This document shows positions 35,377 to 44,828 of a DNA stretch of 64,000 nt, piece after piece; the first letter of the stretch is position 1; every line of letters begins with the position of its first letter. Location: contig JAEUTN010000014.1 in assembly GCA_016787895.1 (NCBI GenBank), positions 496,001-560,000 on the forward strand, in the 5' to 3' direction. Source of the DNA: Bacteroidia bacterium (GTDB lineage: Bacteria; Bacteroidota; Bacteroidia; B-17B0; Aurantibacillaceae). The position numbers and the translations under genes are program-made. The notes below the pieces were generated by a model. That model was not told the origin of the DNA. It ran no database searches and saw only the letters and a list, made by a program, of their open reading frames with translations.

Positions 35377-36340
35377 AAAAACGAATGCTAAATACGGTTC
35401 CTTTGGGTGTATTGTCTTTTACCTGTATGTCTCCCTTCTGCGCTTCTACCAGTTTTTTGACAATGTAAAGCCCAAGCCCGGTGCCTTTGGTTCTGCGGGT
35501 TTCTTCATTACCTGCACGGTAAAACCGGGTAAATATTTTTTCTTTGTCTGTTTTTGAAATACCAACCCCCTGATCTTTCACTTCCATTACAACCTGCGCC
35601 TCCTGTTGGTTCAATTGAACCTGAATGTTTTTTTCTTCACCCGAATATTTCAGGGCATTGTCTACTAAATTGGTAATTATGGAAGTGAGTGCCTGTTCAT
35701 CGGCCAAAACCGGACGGGAGGCACCCGCGTTCAACTGTATGGAACCGGACTCGCATTCTCTGGAATAATACCTTTTCATGACCTTTTGTAAAATCTCAGA
35801 TATGTTTGTTGGGCGCAACTCCACTTTAAAACCCGGGGTTTCCATGCTGCTGGCCAAAAGCACATTGTCAATTAAGGTGTTCAGTCGCTCCGTCTCCTGC
35901 AGTGCATTTTGAATGAGCTCTTCCTGCAGTGCGGCTGCCGGCTTTTGTTTTTGTATGGTTTGCAACTGCAATTTGGTGGCAGCGATGGGTGTTTTTAATT
36001 CGTGTGTGATGCTGAGGAAAAAATTATTTTGCTGGCGGCGCAATTCGTCCTCCTTATCGTAAGCCTGTTTTATTTTATACACTCCAAACAACAAAAGCAA
36101 CAAAAACACCGTGCCCTCGCTCACAATCATCACCGTTTTGGTTCTGCGTTTGCTTTGCAACTCCTTTAGCTCCGCTTTTAGCTGCTGATCGTTGCTTACC
36201 GAAAGCGCCACTACTTTTTGTTTTTCGTCAATAATTTGTCCGCTTTGTTTGACGAGCAGTATTTCCCACCACAAAAATTGCAGCACCACATAGGTGAACA
36301 AAATGCTGAAAAAGATAAGTGCTTTGGGTTTATGCTTCAT
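35366..36340 (-). CDS. Sensor histidine kinase without adjacent response regulator
   Basis: The 324-residue protein has two membrane helices (~10-30 and ~65-83) around a short loop of ~35 residues, too small for a ligand-binding sensor fold. The kinase core follows: H-box SITHELKTPIAATKLQLQ (His ~112), N-box ITNLVDNALKYS, G1 KDQGVGISK and G2 GTGLGLYIVKKL. ATG 36340 (MKHKPK) overlaps the end of mfd by 11 nt; the ATG at 36373 lies further inside mfd. No response regulator lies in the neighbourhood. It sits between mfd and the importer genes, so it may sense envelope or metal state. Confidence 0.9.
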   Translation of the reverse strand: MKHKPKALIFFSILFTYVVLQFLWWEILLVKQSGQIIDEKQKVVALSVSNDQQLKAELKELQSKRRTKTVMIVSEGTVFLLLLLFGVYKIKQAYDKEDELRRQQNNFFLSITHELKTPIAATKLQLQTIQKQKPAAALQEELIQNALQETERLNTLIDNVLLASSMETPGFKVELRPTNISEILQKVMKRYYSRECESGSIQLNAGASRPVLADEQALTSIITNLVDNALKYSGEEKNIQVQLNQQEAQVVMEVKDQGVGISKTDKEKIFTRFYRAGNEETRRTKGTGLGLYIVKKLVEAQKGDIQVKDNTPKGTVFSIRFYAA

Positions 36341-39300
36341 GATTTTGCGCTTCGGCTTTTGGAACAAGTTCAAGAATTTCGTTTAAGGTGGCCATGGCTT
36401 TTTGAACCGAATCCACATCCTCTATACTAAGATACAGTTTATTGTTTTGCTCTTTTAAGATACAACGCATTGGAAACTTCTGTGCAAACAAAAGCGCTCC
36501 CTGAAAGTGCGGACCTGAAAAATAATCGCTCTGTTGTTTGCTGAGAAAATAGGCAATCATTTTGTTGTTTTTCAATGTCAGCTTCTCAAACCCCAGTTTC
36601 ATGGCCATCCAGCGCATGCGCACTACCAGTATAAGTTCGCTCACTTCTTTTGGTAGAGGACCAAAGCGGTCGCGCAAATGGCTTTCGAATAAACCCAGAT
36701 CTTCTTCTTTGGTAATGTTGTCCAACTCTCGGTATAACAACAAACGCTCACCAAGGTTGCTCACATAAGCATCCGGAATGAGTAATTGCAAATCGGTTTC
36801 CACCAGGGTTTCTTTCACAAACTGCCTTGAGAATACGGAACGGTCTTCTTTGGCGTCTTTATCGTGAACGGCTTCTTTGTACCAGTCCTCCTCCTTCAAC
36901 TCTTCCATGGCCTCGTTCAGAATTTTCATGTAAGTATCGAAACCCATGTCGTTGATGAATCCGCTTTGTTCTCCGCCCAACAGGTTTCCGGCTCCGCGTA
37001 TATCGAGGTCGCGCATGGCGATTTGAAATCCACTGCCCAGGTCGCTGAATTCCACAATGGCCTTTAGGCGTTTGCGGGCTTCGGTGGTAAGCAAGATGGA
37101 AGAAGGGGCCAGTAAATAACAAAAGGCTTTTTTATTGCTGCGCCCGACTCTTCCCCTCATCTGGTGCAAATCGCTCAAACCAAACATATGAGCCTCATTA
37201 ATTAATATGGTATTGGCATTGCTGATGTCGAGACCACTTTCAATAATGGTGGTGGCCACCAACACATCGTAATCGCCTTCCATAAAACCCATCATCACGT
37301 CTTCCAGTTTTTCACCATCCATTTGCCCATGCCCAATGGCCACGCGCGCATCGGGCACCAAACGCTGAATGGTTCCGGCCATTTCAAGTATGCTTTGCAC
37401 TTTGTTGTGCACAAAAAACACCTGTCCGCCCCGATTCAGCTCAAATTGTATGGCATCACGTATCAGGGCTTCGTCAAAAACATGCAACTCGGTTTGAACC
37501 GGATAACGGTTGGGAGGTGGTGTGCTGATGACCGATAAGTCGCGGGCCCCCATTAAACTGAACTGGAGTGTACGTGGAATTGGTGTGGCCGTGAGCGTGA
37601 GCGTGTCTACGTTACTTTTTAGTGTTTTCAGTTTGTCTTTCACCCCAACTCCAAATTTTTGTTCCTCGTCAATGATTAATAAACCAAGATCTTTAAACTC
37701 TGTTCCTTTACCCACCAATTTATGGGTGCCTATTAAAATGTCGATTCGTCCCTCCGCCAGCTTTTTTTTAATTTCAGTTTGTTCCTTCGCGCTTCTGAAG
37801 CGGTTGATATATTCTACTGTACAGGGCAAATCCTTTAAACGATCACTAAATGTTTTATAATGCTGGTACGCCAATATGGTAGTGGGCACCAGCACCGCAA
37901 CTTGCTTGCTATCGCAAACGGCTTTAAAAGCAGCGCGTATGGCCACTTCTGTTTTTCCAAAACCCACATCGCCGCACACCAATCGGTCCATGGGATGGGG
38001 TTTTTCCATATCGCGTTTTACATCACGGGTCACCTTTATCTGATCGGGAGTATCCTCATAAATAAAAGAAGCCTCGAGTTCGTGTTGAAGGTAATTGTCC
38101 TTAAGGAAAGCGTGCCCCGGTTTGGATTTTCGTTCGGCATACAACTTAATTAAATCGTAAGCGAGTTCTTTGACCTTCTTTTTAGTTTTTTGTTTGAGGG
38201 TGCTCCAGGTGCTGCTGCCCAATTTATCGATGCGGGGCACCTGGCCTTCTTTGCCGCTGTATTTGCTGATGCGGTGTAAGCTGTGAATGCTCACATACAG
38301 GGTGTCGTTGTCGCGAAACAATAGTTTTACACTTTCTTGTTCCTTGCCATTGATGTGCAATTTTTGCAAACCCGCAAAACGCCCGATGCCATGGTCGATA
38401 TGCGTTACATAATCGCCGGGATTGAGGTTAAGAATTTCTTTGATGGTCAGGGCCTCCTGGCTTCTTGCGCGGGTTTCGCGCAGCTTAAAACGGTGGTAAC
38501 GTTCAAAAATCTGATGGTCGGTAAACAATGCGATTTTAAACTCTTCATCAACAAAACCTTCATGAATGCTGATGGGCACATGTTCGATAAGGCTGTCGAA
38601 GGTTCGGTTCTCGCGACTCAGCAAATCATTAAAAATGCTGATGAGGCGCTCGCTTTGTTTGGTGTTATCGGTTAAAAAATAATTCTGAAAATCCTTGGTT
38701 TTATTGGCTTTCAGATGCTCGATCAGCAGATCAAAGTTTTTCTTAAATCCGGGTTGTGGTTTTTGATGGAATTGAAGGGTATCGGAGCCATAGTAATTGT
38801 TTAGACCAAATTCCACTCCGGGAAATTTATCAAACACTCTTGCCATTTCCTCCGCATTGGCGTATAAGGTTTGAGGAGGCAATTGTTTGATTTCGCCTTT
38901 GTGGGCCTCAAAGGCTTTTTGTGCCTGTTCAAACTTTTTACCGGCCGTGTCGAAGCAAAACTTTACATCCTCGCTAAACAGAAGGGTGTTTTCTTTTTCG
39001 AAATAGGCTGTAAGCAGTGCTTTTTCATCTGTAAATAAAGTGGAATTAATGTCGGGTAAAATGGAAACAAAATCGTAACGGTGTTCTGAAAGCTGAGTGA
39101 CCGGGTCGAACGACTTGATGGCATCCACTTTGTTGCCAAACAATTCAATACGGTAGGGTAATTCCCCGGAGAAAGAGTAGATGTCGACAATGCCGCCGCG
39201 AATGCTGTATTGTCCGGGTTCGTAAACAAAATCTACCGCTTCAAAATGGAAGGATTGCAAAAACTCAGCAATAAACTCCAGAGATAGTTTTTCCTCCTTT

Positions 39301-39716
39301 TTAATGAGCAGGGTGTTTTGGTGAAGTTGTTTTTTGAGGCTTACTTTTTCGCACAGAGCTTGAGGGTAAGTTACCACAACTCCACAAAACGAATCGGAAG
39401 AAATGCGACTCATCACCTCAGCACGCTCCTGGATATTGGCGTTCAGTGTTTTTTCAGGTTGGTAGGGTTGGCGGTACGATTCGGGGAAAAACAACAATTT
39501 GCCGGGTGACAAGAGGTTTTCAAGATCGTTGTAAAAATAGGCCGCCTTTTCTTTGTCGGAAGCAATGAGAACGCAGGATCTGTTGTGTGTTTTGTGTATG
39601 GAAGCGAGCAGAAAAGACAAAGAGGACCCGCTTAAACCCCGGAAATAGTGCTTTTTATCGGGATTAAAGGAAAAGAGTTTGTCGTTAAAAATTCCCTCCA
39701 GGGCCTTGAGGCTCAT
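36330..39716 (-). CDS. mfd: Transcription-repair coupling factor
   Basis: Mfd removes stalled RNA polymerase at DNA lesions and recruits UvrA. The 1128-residue protein has the N-terminal UvrB-like module, the RNA-polymerase-interaction domain (YVTHIDHGIGRFAGLQ), and the RecG-like motor with Walker A CGDVGFGKTEVAIRAA, DEEQ box LLIIDEEQKFGVG, TATPIPRTLQFSLMG and TIIESGLDISNANTILI, followed by QMRGRVGRS and the C-terminal TRCF domain. Full family length, nothing missing. It is the first gene of a minus-strand set whose next gene overlaps its 3' end. Confidence 0.98.
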   Translation of the reverse strand: MSLKALEGIFNDKLFSFNPDKKHYFRGLSGSSLSFLLASIHKTHNRSCVLIASDKEKAAYFYNDLENLLSPGKLLFFPESYRQPYQPEKTLNANIQERAEVMSRISSDSFCGVVVTYPQALCEKVSLKKQLHQNTLLIKKEEKLSLEFIAEFLQSFHFEAVDFVYEPGQYSIRGGIVDIYSFSGELPYRIELFGNKVDAIKSFDPVTQLSEHRYDFVSILPDINSTLFTDEKALLTAYFEKENTLLFSEDVKFCFDTAGKKFEQAQKAFEAHKGEIKQLPPQTLYANAEEMARVFDKFPGVEFGLNNYYGSDTLQFHQKPQPGFKKNFDLLIEHLKANKTKDFQNYFLTDNTKQSERLISIFNDLLSRENRTFDSLIEHVPISIHEGFVDEEFKIALFTDHQIFERYHRFKLRETRARSQEALTIKEILNLNPGDYVTHIDHGIGRFAGLQKLHINGKEQESVKLLFRDNDTLYVSIHSLHRISKYSGKEGQVPRIDKLGSSTWSTLKQKTKKKVKELAYDLIKLYAERKSKPGHAFLKDNYLQHELEASFIYEDTPDQIKVTRDVKRDMEKPHPMDRLVCGDVGFGKTEVAIRAAFKAVCDSKQVAVLVPTTILAYQHYKTFSDRLKDLPCTVEYINRFRSAKEQTEIKKKLAEGRIDILIGTHKLVGKGTEFKDLGLLIIDEEQKFGVGVKDKLKTLKSNVDTLTLTATPIPRTLQFSLMGARDLSVISTPPPNRYPVQTELHVFDEALIRDAIQFELNRGGQVFFVHNKVQSILEMAGTIQRLVPDARVAIGHGQMDGEKLEDVMMGFMEGDYDVLVATTIIESGLDISNANTILINEAHMFGLSDLHQMRGRVGRSNKKAFCYLLAPSSILLTTEARKRLKAIVEFSDLGSGFQIAMRDLDIRGAGNLLGGEQSGFINDMGFDTYMKILNEAMEELKEEDWYKEAVHDKDAKEDRSVFSRQFVKETLVETDLQLLIPDAYVSNLGERLLLYRELDNITKEEDLGLFESHLRDRFGPLPKEVSELILVVRMRWMAMKLGFEKLTLKNNKMIAYFLSKQQSDYFSGPHFQGALLFAQKFPMRCILKEQNNKLYLSIEDVDSVQKAMATLNEILELVPKAEAQNHEA

Positions 39717-39843
39717 GTTGCGGAGCCGAAGGTAAGCATTTTGGGTTCAAAGGCCCTCCTGGCGAGGCTTGAATTTTAACAATTGACTTTCTTTACTTTG
39801 GATTTACTTTACTAAATTCGTGTGACTAATCTAAACCTATACA

Positions 39844-41793
39844 ATGAAAAAACATGTATTCACGTTTGTACTGCTTTTAGCAGGCATAACACTTTTTGCT
39901 CAATCGACACGAATGAGTGTATATGAGGAATTCACCGGAGAGACCTGCCCACCTTGTGCGCAAACCAATCCCGGACTTAATGCTTTGCTGGCATCTCCAA
40001 CAAACACTCCTAAAGTAATTGCATTAAAATGGCAAGTGCCCATTCCAAGTGCCCCAACCAAAACCTGGAGTTTGTATCAAACCAACAAAACCGAAATTGA
40101 CTGGAGGTACCGTTCTACCGCCCAAGGTGGATATGGCTATGCGATTAACTCGGCGCCCAGCGGGAAGATGGATGGGCAAAATGTTACGGTTTTTGGCGCG
40201 AGCTCCAATCACCCGGCTAACTTAACCAGCGGCATCATTGCCACGGCACAATCCTACACCACGCCGTTTTCCATTTCGGTGATCCGCAACTGGTCACCTA
40301 CCGGAACTGCTGTGGACCTTACAGTAACAATCACTTCCAGTACACCATTTACTTCTGTAGGAAATTTAATTCTTCGTACCTGCATGGTAGAGCGTTTGAT
40401 CCAATTCAGCGTTCAGCCGGGCACCAACGGAGAAACCACTTTTGAAGATGTAGTGATTAAATCTTTCCCTTCTATTCAAAATGGTATTGCTCTACCAAAC
40501 AACTGGACTGCCAGCCAGTCCCAGACTTATACCTTGAGCTGCCCTATCCCGTCTTACACCCGTAAGATTACAGAAATCGCCATGGTGTGTTTTATCCAGG
40601 ACGACGGTGACAAAAAAATCTGGCAGGGAGTAAGAGCCGAAAAACAAGGCGTTCCCAATGATGCGGAAGCCATTTCGGCTACTGTACCTAATTTTACCTG
40701 CAGCAATAGTGTGGATCCAATGGTTACTATTAAAAATTCAGGTATTACTACCATAACTGACATGACCATCACACCGGCCATTGACGGCGTTGCTGGCACT
40801 CCGGTAGTTTGGAACGGCAGTTTGGCTCAGGGAAGTACTACTACCATTTCGGTTGGAACTCTCACTTCCTCCATAGGCGGAGGACATGTTTTTTCCTACA
40901 CCATTACAGGGGTGAGTGGAACCGACTTTTACACCATGAACAATTCGGCCAAATCGAATTTTTACATGGTTAGTGGGTATCAAGGCACACCGGTAGCAGA
41001 AGATTTCTTCGCGGTAAGTTTTCCTCCGGCATCCTGGGGTATGGTTAACACAAATAACGGTGTCAGCTGGAGCCGGGTTTCCAATGTAGGCGCTTATGCT
41101 ATTTTGCCTCTGGGATCCATGAAATATGATTTTTTCAATAACACAGTGGCCGGTGATGCTGACGAGATGCTGCTCCCTCCTTTAAACCTGGCTGGAGGAA
41201 ACTCTCCTTTATTAACGTTTGACATTGCCAAAGCCTTCCGCACAGGTAAAAACGACATGCTGGAAGTAATGGTGTCTACAGATTGTGGAAACACCTGGAT
41301 TACCGTGTATTCAAAATCAGGCACTACCTTGGCAACCTGGCCAACGGCTATCACCTCCAATTACCTTCCGGTAACGGCAGCTGAATGGAGAACCGATTCG
41401 GTGACCTTAAGCGGCTTTAACGTAGCCAACCTGTTGGTGAAATTTGTAGCTACCAACGACAATGGTAACAACATGTATCTGGATAACATCAACCTTTCGC
41501 AAAGCAACCCCGTGGGCATCAAAACCTATGGTATGGTAAATTATCTGGTGGATGTTTATCCAAATCCAAGTAATGGAGAAACCAATGTTATGATTAACGC
41601 CATTTACCCTTCAAAAGCGGAGCTTAAAGTGTTGAACAGCATTGGACAGGTTGTGTATGTTTCAACTGAAAACCTTAATTCGGGGGAAAACCTGATTCAG
41701 CTGGATGCTTCCAGGTTTGCGCATGGAGTGTACTCCATCGTTGTAGAATCTGAGCACGGCAAAGTGGTGAAAAAACTCACTGTAGCTGAGTAA
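39844..41793 (+). CDS. Omp28-like secreted protein with T9SS sorting domain (paralog 1)
   Basis: The 649-residue protein has a signal peptide ending at FAQ, then an Omp28-type domain opening with VYEEFTGETCPPCAQTNPG, a thioredoxin-like CPPC motif at ~39-42. A middle region (~275-360) has a CARDB-like beta pattern (MTITPAIDGVAGTPVVWNG), another beta domain follows to ~550, and the C-terminus is a T9SS type A tail (VDVYPNPSNGETNV ... KVVKKLTVAE). It may bind or handle thiols at the surface, which is inference from CPPC. It forms a tandem pair with the next gene; the first ~250 residues are closely similar. Confidence 0.88.
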   Translation: MKKHVFTFVLLLAGITLFAQSTRMSVYEEFTGETCPPCAQTNPGLNALLASPTNTPKVIALKWQVPIPSAPTKTWSLYQTNKTEIDWRYRSTAQGGYGYAINSAPSGKMDGQNVTVFGASSNHPANLTSGIIATAQSYTTPFSISVIRNWSPTGTAVDLTVTITSSTPFTSVGNLILRTCMVERLIQFSVQPGTNGETTFEDVVIKSFPSIQNGIALPNNWTASQSQTYTLSCPIPSYTRKITEIAMVCFIQDDGDKKIWQGVRAEKQGVPNDAEAISATVPNFTCSNSVDPMVTIKNSGITTITDMTITPAIDGVAGTPVVWNGSLAQGSTTTISVGTLTSSIGGGHVFSYTITGVSGTDFYTMNNSAKSNFYMVSGYQGTPVAEDFFAVSFPPASWGMVNTNNGVSWSRVSNVGAYAILPLGSMKYDFFNNTVAGDADEMLLPPLNLAGGNSPLLTFDIAKAFRTGKNDMLEVMVSTDCGNTWITVYSKSGTTLATWPTAITSNYLPVTAAEWRTDSVTLSGFNVANLLVKFVATNDNGNNMYLDNINLSQSNPVGIKTYGMVNYLVDVYPNPSNGETNVMINAIYPSKAELKVLNSIGQVVYVSTENLNSGENLIQLDASRFAHGVYSIVVESEHGKVVKKLTVAE

Positions 41794-41811
41794 TTTAGAT
41801 AAATTTTAAAG

Positions 41812-41847
41812 AAAAAACCCCTGCCCTGAACCAGTAGGGGTTTTTTT
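41812..41847 (+). terminator. Terminator after Omp28-like paralog 1
   Basis: AAAACCCCT pairs with AGGGGTTTT around GCCCTGAACCAGT and is followed by a T-run, about 20 nt after the stop codon. Confidence 0.85.
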
Positions 41848-41880
41848 ATGCCCCCCCCCTTTGATTTAACACTTGTGTGC

Positions 41881-41910
41881 TTGAGATAATGAAGGCTTTT
41901 TTTATATTTG
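41881..41910 (+). promoter_or_regulatory. Promoter of Omp28-like paralog 2 (TTG-N19-TATATTTG)
   Basis: TTG at 41881-41883 and TATATTTG at 41903-41910, 19 nt apart, form a full consensus promoter, 33 nt before the ATG. Together with the preceding terminator it gives this paralog its own transcription. Confidence 0.7.
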
Positions 41911-41943
41911 TTTTCCCTAATATTAACTAAAACTTAAGAATTC

Positions 41944-43902
41944 ATGAAAAAACAATTACTTGCCCTGGGCCTTCTTTTAGGCGCTGCTGGAATGAATGCT
42001 CAATCCACACGATTGAGTGTTTTCGAAGAGTTTACCGGTGAAACCTGCCCACCTTGTGCAGCCACCAATCCCGGACTGAATGCCTTGCTGGCTTCACCTA
42101 CCAATACGCCAAAAGTAATTGCCCTTAAGTGGCAAGTGCCTATTCCTTCCGCACCTACCACTACCTGGTCTTTATACCAAACCAACAAAACGGAAATCGA
42201 TTGGAGATACAGATCTGTAGCTTCGGGTGGTTTTGGCTACAATAACCCCGGTGGCATTACTTCTGCACCCAATGGCAAAATGGATGGACAAAATCCAACT
42301 GTTTTTGGCGCCTCTTCTGATCACCCGGCCAATCTGAACAATGCTGTCATTGCTGCGGCTCAAGCCGTACCAACGCCTTTTTCTATCAACGTTCTCCGCG
42401 CCTGGGATCCAACGTACAGTGCTTTAACAGTAACCGTTAACATTTCCGCTTCTGCGGCATTTACTGCTACCGGTAACTTGATTTGCCGTGTGGTAATGAT
42501 TGAAAGAAGAATACACTTCGCTACTCAACCAGGCACCAATGGTGAGAAAGATTTTGATGACGTAGTTATTAAATCCTTCCCAAGCATTCAGGCCGGTACT
42601 CCTTTGCCTGCTACCTGGACCAATGGTCAATTACAATCCTTTACCCTCAGTTGCCCATTACCGGCTTATACCCGCGACAAATCGGAAGTGGCTATCGTAG
42701 CCTTTATTCAGGACGATGCTGCCTCCAGCAAATTGATCTGGCAAGCAGGTGTTGCTGAAAAAGAAGGTTTGGCAAATGATGCCAAAGCTATTTCAGTTAG
42801 CCTTCCGAACATCGTATGTACTTCCACCATCGCTCCAAGCATTGTGGTTGGTAATCATGGTACCAATGCCATTACTGCTTTAACCATTACACCTTATGTT
42901 GATGGTGTTGCTCAAACGCCGGTTAACTTAACTACCAACCTTGGTGTTGGCAGCAGCACAACAGTTGGTGTTGGCATCCTTAACGTTACCAGTGGTGCTC
43001 ATACCTTCTCTTACACTATCAATGGTGTGAGTGGTGGGGACTTTAACCTTGCCAACAACAGCATGAAAACTTCCTTTGTTGTGAACAGCAGCTACCAGGC
43101 CGTTCCTGTTGCTGAAGGTTTTGTTGGAACCTTCCCTCCTGCAGGCTGGTCAACTTACAACAACTCAAGTTCACCAACCTGGATTAAAGTAACAACTGCC
43201 GGTGGTTTTGGTTTAACCATGGAGTCAACCAAAATGGATTTTTACAACATTGCTGCCGGAACAGTGAACGACCTGAACCTGCCTGCCTTGAACCTTACCG
43301 GAACTCAAACTCCATCGTTGACTTTTGATGTGGCCTATGCTTCTTACAATACCACTTTGGTTGATACCTTGGATGTGATGACATCTACCAATTGCGGTGC
43401 TACCTGGAACGTGGTGTACTCAAAAGGAGGTCCTAATTTACAAACTTCACCTCCTCAAACTGCCGCGTTTACACCTAGCGCAGGTGCCGGACAATGGAGA
43501 AAAGAAACCGTTGCTTTAACCGGATTAAACACCAATTCCGTATTGGTTAAGTTTGTAGCCCGTTCAGGATATGGCAACAACCTTTACATTGACAACGTTA
43601 ACCTCAGACAAACTGACGCTGTAGGTATCGAAACCATCAGCAATTCAATTGTAGGAGTAGAAATGTATCCTAACCCTGCCGGTAACGATGTGAACCTCAA
43701 CATTGCCTCTTTAAATGCAGGCACTGCTAAGGTAACCATGATCAATACGCTCGGGCAGGTTGTTTACAGCACTTCCACTTCACTTGAAATCGGAAACAAC
43801 ACCTTAAACATTGATGTTAAGGGTATGGCTTCAGGTGTGTACAATGTGATGATTGATACTGCTCAAGGCTCTACCGTTAAAAAATTAACCGTTTCTCACT
43901 AA
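41944..43902 (+). CDS. Omp28-like secreted protein with T9SS sorting domain (paralog 2)
   Basis: The 652-residue protein repeats the plan of its upstream neighbour: signal peptide (ending MNAQ), Omp28 domain with FEEFTGETCPPCAATNPG (CPPC at ~39-42), CARDB-like region (LTITPYVDGVAQTPVN), a beta domain (GNNLYIDNVNLRQTDAVGIE), and the T9SS tail VEMYPNPAGNDVNLNI ... STVKKLTVSH. The N-terminal domains are nearly identical in long stretches (such as LNALLASPTNTPKVIALKWQ) while the C-terminal halves have diverged. It lies between two strong terminators behind a consensus promoter, suggesting high independent expression. Confidence 0.88.
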   Translation: MKKQLLALGLLLGAAGMNAQSTRLSVFEEFTGETCPPCAATNPGLNALLASPTNTPKVIALKWQVPIPSAPTTTWSLYQTNKTEIDWRYRSVASGGFGYNNPGGITSAPNGKMDGQNPTVFGASSDHPANLNNAVIAAAQAVPTPFSINVLRAWDPTYSALTVTVNISASAAFTATGNLICRVVMIERRIHFATQPGTNGEKDFDDVVIKSFPSIQAGTPLPATWTNGQLQSFTLSCPLPAYTRDKSEVAIVAFIQDDAASSKLIWQAGVAEKEGLANDAKAISVSLPNIVCTSTIAPSIVVGNHGTNAITALTITPYVDGVAQTPVNLTTNLGVGSSTTVGVGILNVTSGAHTFSYTINGVSGGDFNLANNSMKTSFVVNSSYQAVPVAEGFVGTFPPAGWSTYNNSSSPTWIKVTTAGGFGLTMESTKMDFYNIAAGTVNDLNLPALNLTGTQTPSLTFDVAYASYNTTLVDTLDVMTSTNCGATWNVVYSKGGPNLQTSPPQTAAFTPSAGAGQWRKETVALTGLNTNSVLVKFVARSGYGNNLYIDNVNLRQTDAVGIETISNSIVGVEMYPNPAGNDVNLNIASLNAGTAKVTMINTLGQVVYSTSTSLEIGNNTLNIDVKGMASGVYNVMIDTAQGSTVKKLTVSH

Positions 43903-43908
43903 TATCTT

Positions 43909-43940
43909 AAGCCCCGCCGAAACCCGGCGGGGCTTTTTTT
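43909..43940 (+). terminator. Strong terminator after Omp28-like paralog 2
   Basis: AAGCCCCGCCG pairs perfectly with CGGCGGGGCTT around AAACC, followed by a T-run. Confidence 0.93.
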
Positions 43941-43952
43941 AATACACTACCA

Positions 43953-44714
43953 ATGAAAAAGTTACTTCTATTGCCTGTTCTGTGTTTTTCGCTTAATGCC
44001 GGTGCTCAGGGAAGCATTCTGTTGTCGAACAATGATAACGCTTCAACCCTTACGCCAAATTCAGTTATTCAGCTGACCACAGCAGCATCCACTCCCTCTT
44101 CGGTTTTTAACATAAAATTCAACATCGATATTAAAAACACCAGCGGAAGTACAAAAACATTTCTTGTGAAACGTTATGATGTGACCTTAAATCCAGGAGC
44201 TGATGCTTATTTTTGTTTCGCGGGTAATTGTTATGGCCCGCCTACAACTCTTGCTCCTACTGCTCTCACTTTAACAAGCAATCAATCAGCCTCCCAGGTG
44301 CAGGGTCAGTACCAGATTCTTACTGCTGACCTCGACGAAGCAGCTACTGTAGGCTACAGTTTAATTAAATACACCTTTTTTGATGAGAACAATGTCTCCG
44401 ATTCCGTTCAAATCAGTTTACGATATAATTCACCCGCTGGTGTTTCTGAAATAAAGAAAAACCTGAAATCCATGGAACTTTTCCCGAATCCAAGCGAGGG
44501 CAGTTCAACCTTGTTGATTAACGCTCAATCCGCTTTCAACGGAAAAGTGATGGTTTACAATTCACTCGGTGATTTAGTCAGCGAACAAACCGCAAACATT
44601 TCACAGGGTCAGAATAAAATCGAACTTAACCTTCAAAACCTTAGCCCAGGTGTTTATCTGGTAAGTGTAAAAGCAGGTAATGCCAGCCTTACTAAACGTT
44701 TGGTGATAAGGTAA
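43953..44714 (+). CDS. Secreted T9SS cargo protein, 253 aa
   Basis: The protein has a signal peptide (MKKLLLLPVLCFSLNAGAQ), a beta-rich domain of ~150 residues (FNIKFNIDIKNTSGSTKTF) with a Cys pair in CFAGNCYGPP, and a T9SS type A tail (MELFPNPSEGSSTL ... SLTKRLVIR). No catalytic motif is seen. It begins 13 nt after the preceding terminator. A promoter of its own was not identified, so it may depend on read-through or on a weak site. Confidence 0.85.
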   Translation: MKKLLLLPVLCFSLNAGAQGSILLSNNDNASTLTPNSVIQLTTAASTPSSVFNIKFNIDIKNTSGSTKTFLVKRYDVTLNPGADAYFCFAGNCYGPPTTLAPTALTLTSNQSASQVQGQYQILTADLDEAATVGYSLIKYTFFDENNVSDSVQISLRYNSPAGVSEIKKNLKSMELFPNPSEGSSTLLINAQSAFNGKVMVYNSLGDLVSEQTANISQGQNKIELNLQNLSPGVYLVSVKAGNASLTKRLVIR

Positions 44715-44736
44715 ACTCCAGCTATTGCCATTTAGA

Positions 44737-44766
44737 AAAGCTCCGAAAACACGGGGCTTTCTTTAT
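44737..44766 (+). terminator. Terminator after the 253-aa T9SS cargo gene
   Basis: AAAGCTCCG pairs with CGGGGCTTT (one mismatch) around AAAACA, followed by CTTTATTT. Confidence 0.75.
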
Positions 44767-44828
44767 TTAGGGCCTCCTGTTATTCATTTTTTTTTGCTTT
44801 CTTTACGTCTTTAAATCATCCCCCCACT

